Below are positions 24,089-24,232 of a stretch of 24,232 nucleotides of DNA, in pieces. This DNA comes from 2-01-FULL-39-33 sp964361645 (GTDB lineage Bacteria; Patescibacteriota; Patescibacteriia; 2-01-FULL-39-33). The position numbers and the translations under genes are program-made. Positions within the stretch are counted from its first letter, which is position 1. Each line of letters starts with the position of its first letter. Where the stretch lies: contig CAYIBK010000015.1 in NCBI GenBank assembly GCA_964361645.1, positions 1 to 24,232 on the forward strand. Direction: 5' to 3'. A model generated the notes under the pieces. That model was given only the letters and a program-made list of their open reading frames with translations. It searched no databases and was not told the origin of the DNA.

Positions 24089-24106
24089 TTCCCGCCTCCG
24101 CGGGAA
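24089..24106. repeat. TTCCCGC/GCGGGAA palindrome
   Basis: TTCCCGC (24089-24095) and GCGGGAA (24100-24106) form a perfect 7-bp stem with a CTCC loop, in the context CTGGA...TGACAG typical of a second dispersed repeat family. Confidence 0.6.
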
Positions 24107-24159
24107 TGACAGTAGAGGTGTGGGAATAACAAGTGGCGTCATTGCGATCCGTTTTTATC

Positions 24160-24232
24160 GTCATTGCGAGCTTGCGAAGCAATCCCATGGAAAATATACG
24201 AGATTGCTTCGTCCGCTTTACTCCCTCGCAAT
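24160..24232. repeat. Palindromic dispersed repeat, copy 2 (truncated by window end)
   Basis: Starts GTCATTGCGAGCTTGCGAAGCAATC and continues through GAGATTGCTTCGTCCGCTTTA to CTCGCAAT at the window edge. It is the same element as copy 1 without the nested 20-bp insert. A further partial copy, GTCATTGCGA, stands at 24138-24147. Confidence 0.8.

Larger units (their letters stand above)
23895..24232. other. Non-coding stretch with dispersed palindromic repeats
   Basis: No gene is visible in the last 338 bp. It is a patchwork of at least three palindromic repeat families, listed separately, as is common between CPR operons. Confidence 0.75.

Overview
The window is AT-rich bacterial DNA that most resembles a Candidatus Patescibacteria (CPR) genome. 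The reasons are compact operons with ATGA start/stop overlaps, mostly weak ribosome binding sites, short rpoB and rpoC genes, and surface proteins with a signal peptide, repeats and carboxypeptidase-regulatory-like folds. TGA acts as a normal stop in several genes, which argues against the CPR lineages that recode UGA to glycine. The lineage is inferred from gene content; no marker was compared with a database. Two runs of exactly 100 N (19059-19158 and 21232-21331) mark scaffold gaps.

Region 1 (1-6349) is a U32 tRNA-hydroxylase-type gene, NUDIX and ruvA operon interrupted by a complete diversity-generating retroelement (DGR). The DGR holds a 631-aa target gene ending in a variable repeat (VR), a GC-rich structured non-coding stretch, a template repeat (TR), an Avd accessory gene on the opposite strand, and a DGR-type reverse transcriptase. 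VR and TR align without gaps over 129 bp and differ at 17 sites, every one of them an A in the TR. The whole DGR lies between two 107-bp direct repeats of the 3' end of the U32 gene. The two copies differ at only four sites, all synonymous. The sequence therefore shows both the diversifier and the scar of its arrival: the cassette brought a new U32 3' end, took over the U32 stop codon for translational coupling, and left the old U32 3' end stranded in front of NUDIX. This is the most interesting part of the window.

Region 2 (6389-11307) carries an L,D-transpeptidase with an intrinsic terminator, a Mur ligase lacking the usual N-terminal domain, a membrane fatty-acid desaturase behind a near-consensus promoter, and a convergent B12-binding-type radical SAM enzyme. 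The last two share a bidirectional terminator.

Region 3 (11338-19058) is rpoB-rpoC with tandem promoters and a long leader containing a terminator-like hairpin. The rpoC terminator is cut by the first assembly gap.

Region 4 (19159-23894) is a three-gene surface operon: a small secreted beta-rich protein, a single-pass membrane protein resembling WxL-interacting (DUF916-type) proteins, and a large multi-pass protein with at least ten cysteine-paired repeats of about 24-29 residues. The second gap lies inside those repeats, and its flanks join in frame.

Region 5 (23895-24232) is non-coding and full of palindromic dispersed repeats, one of which has a second palindrome nested inside it.
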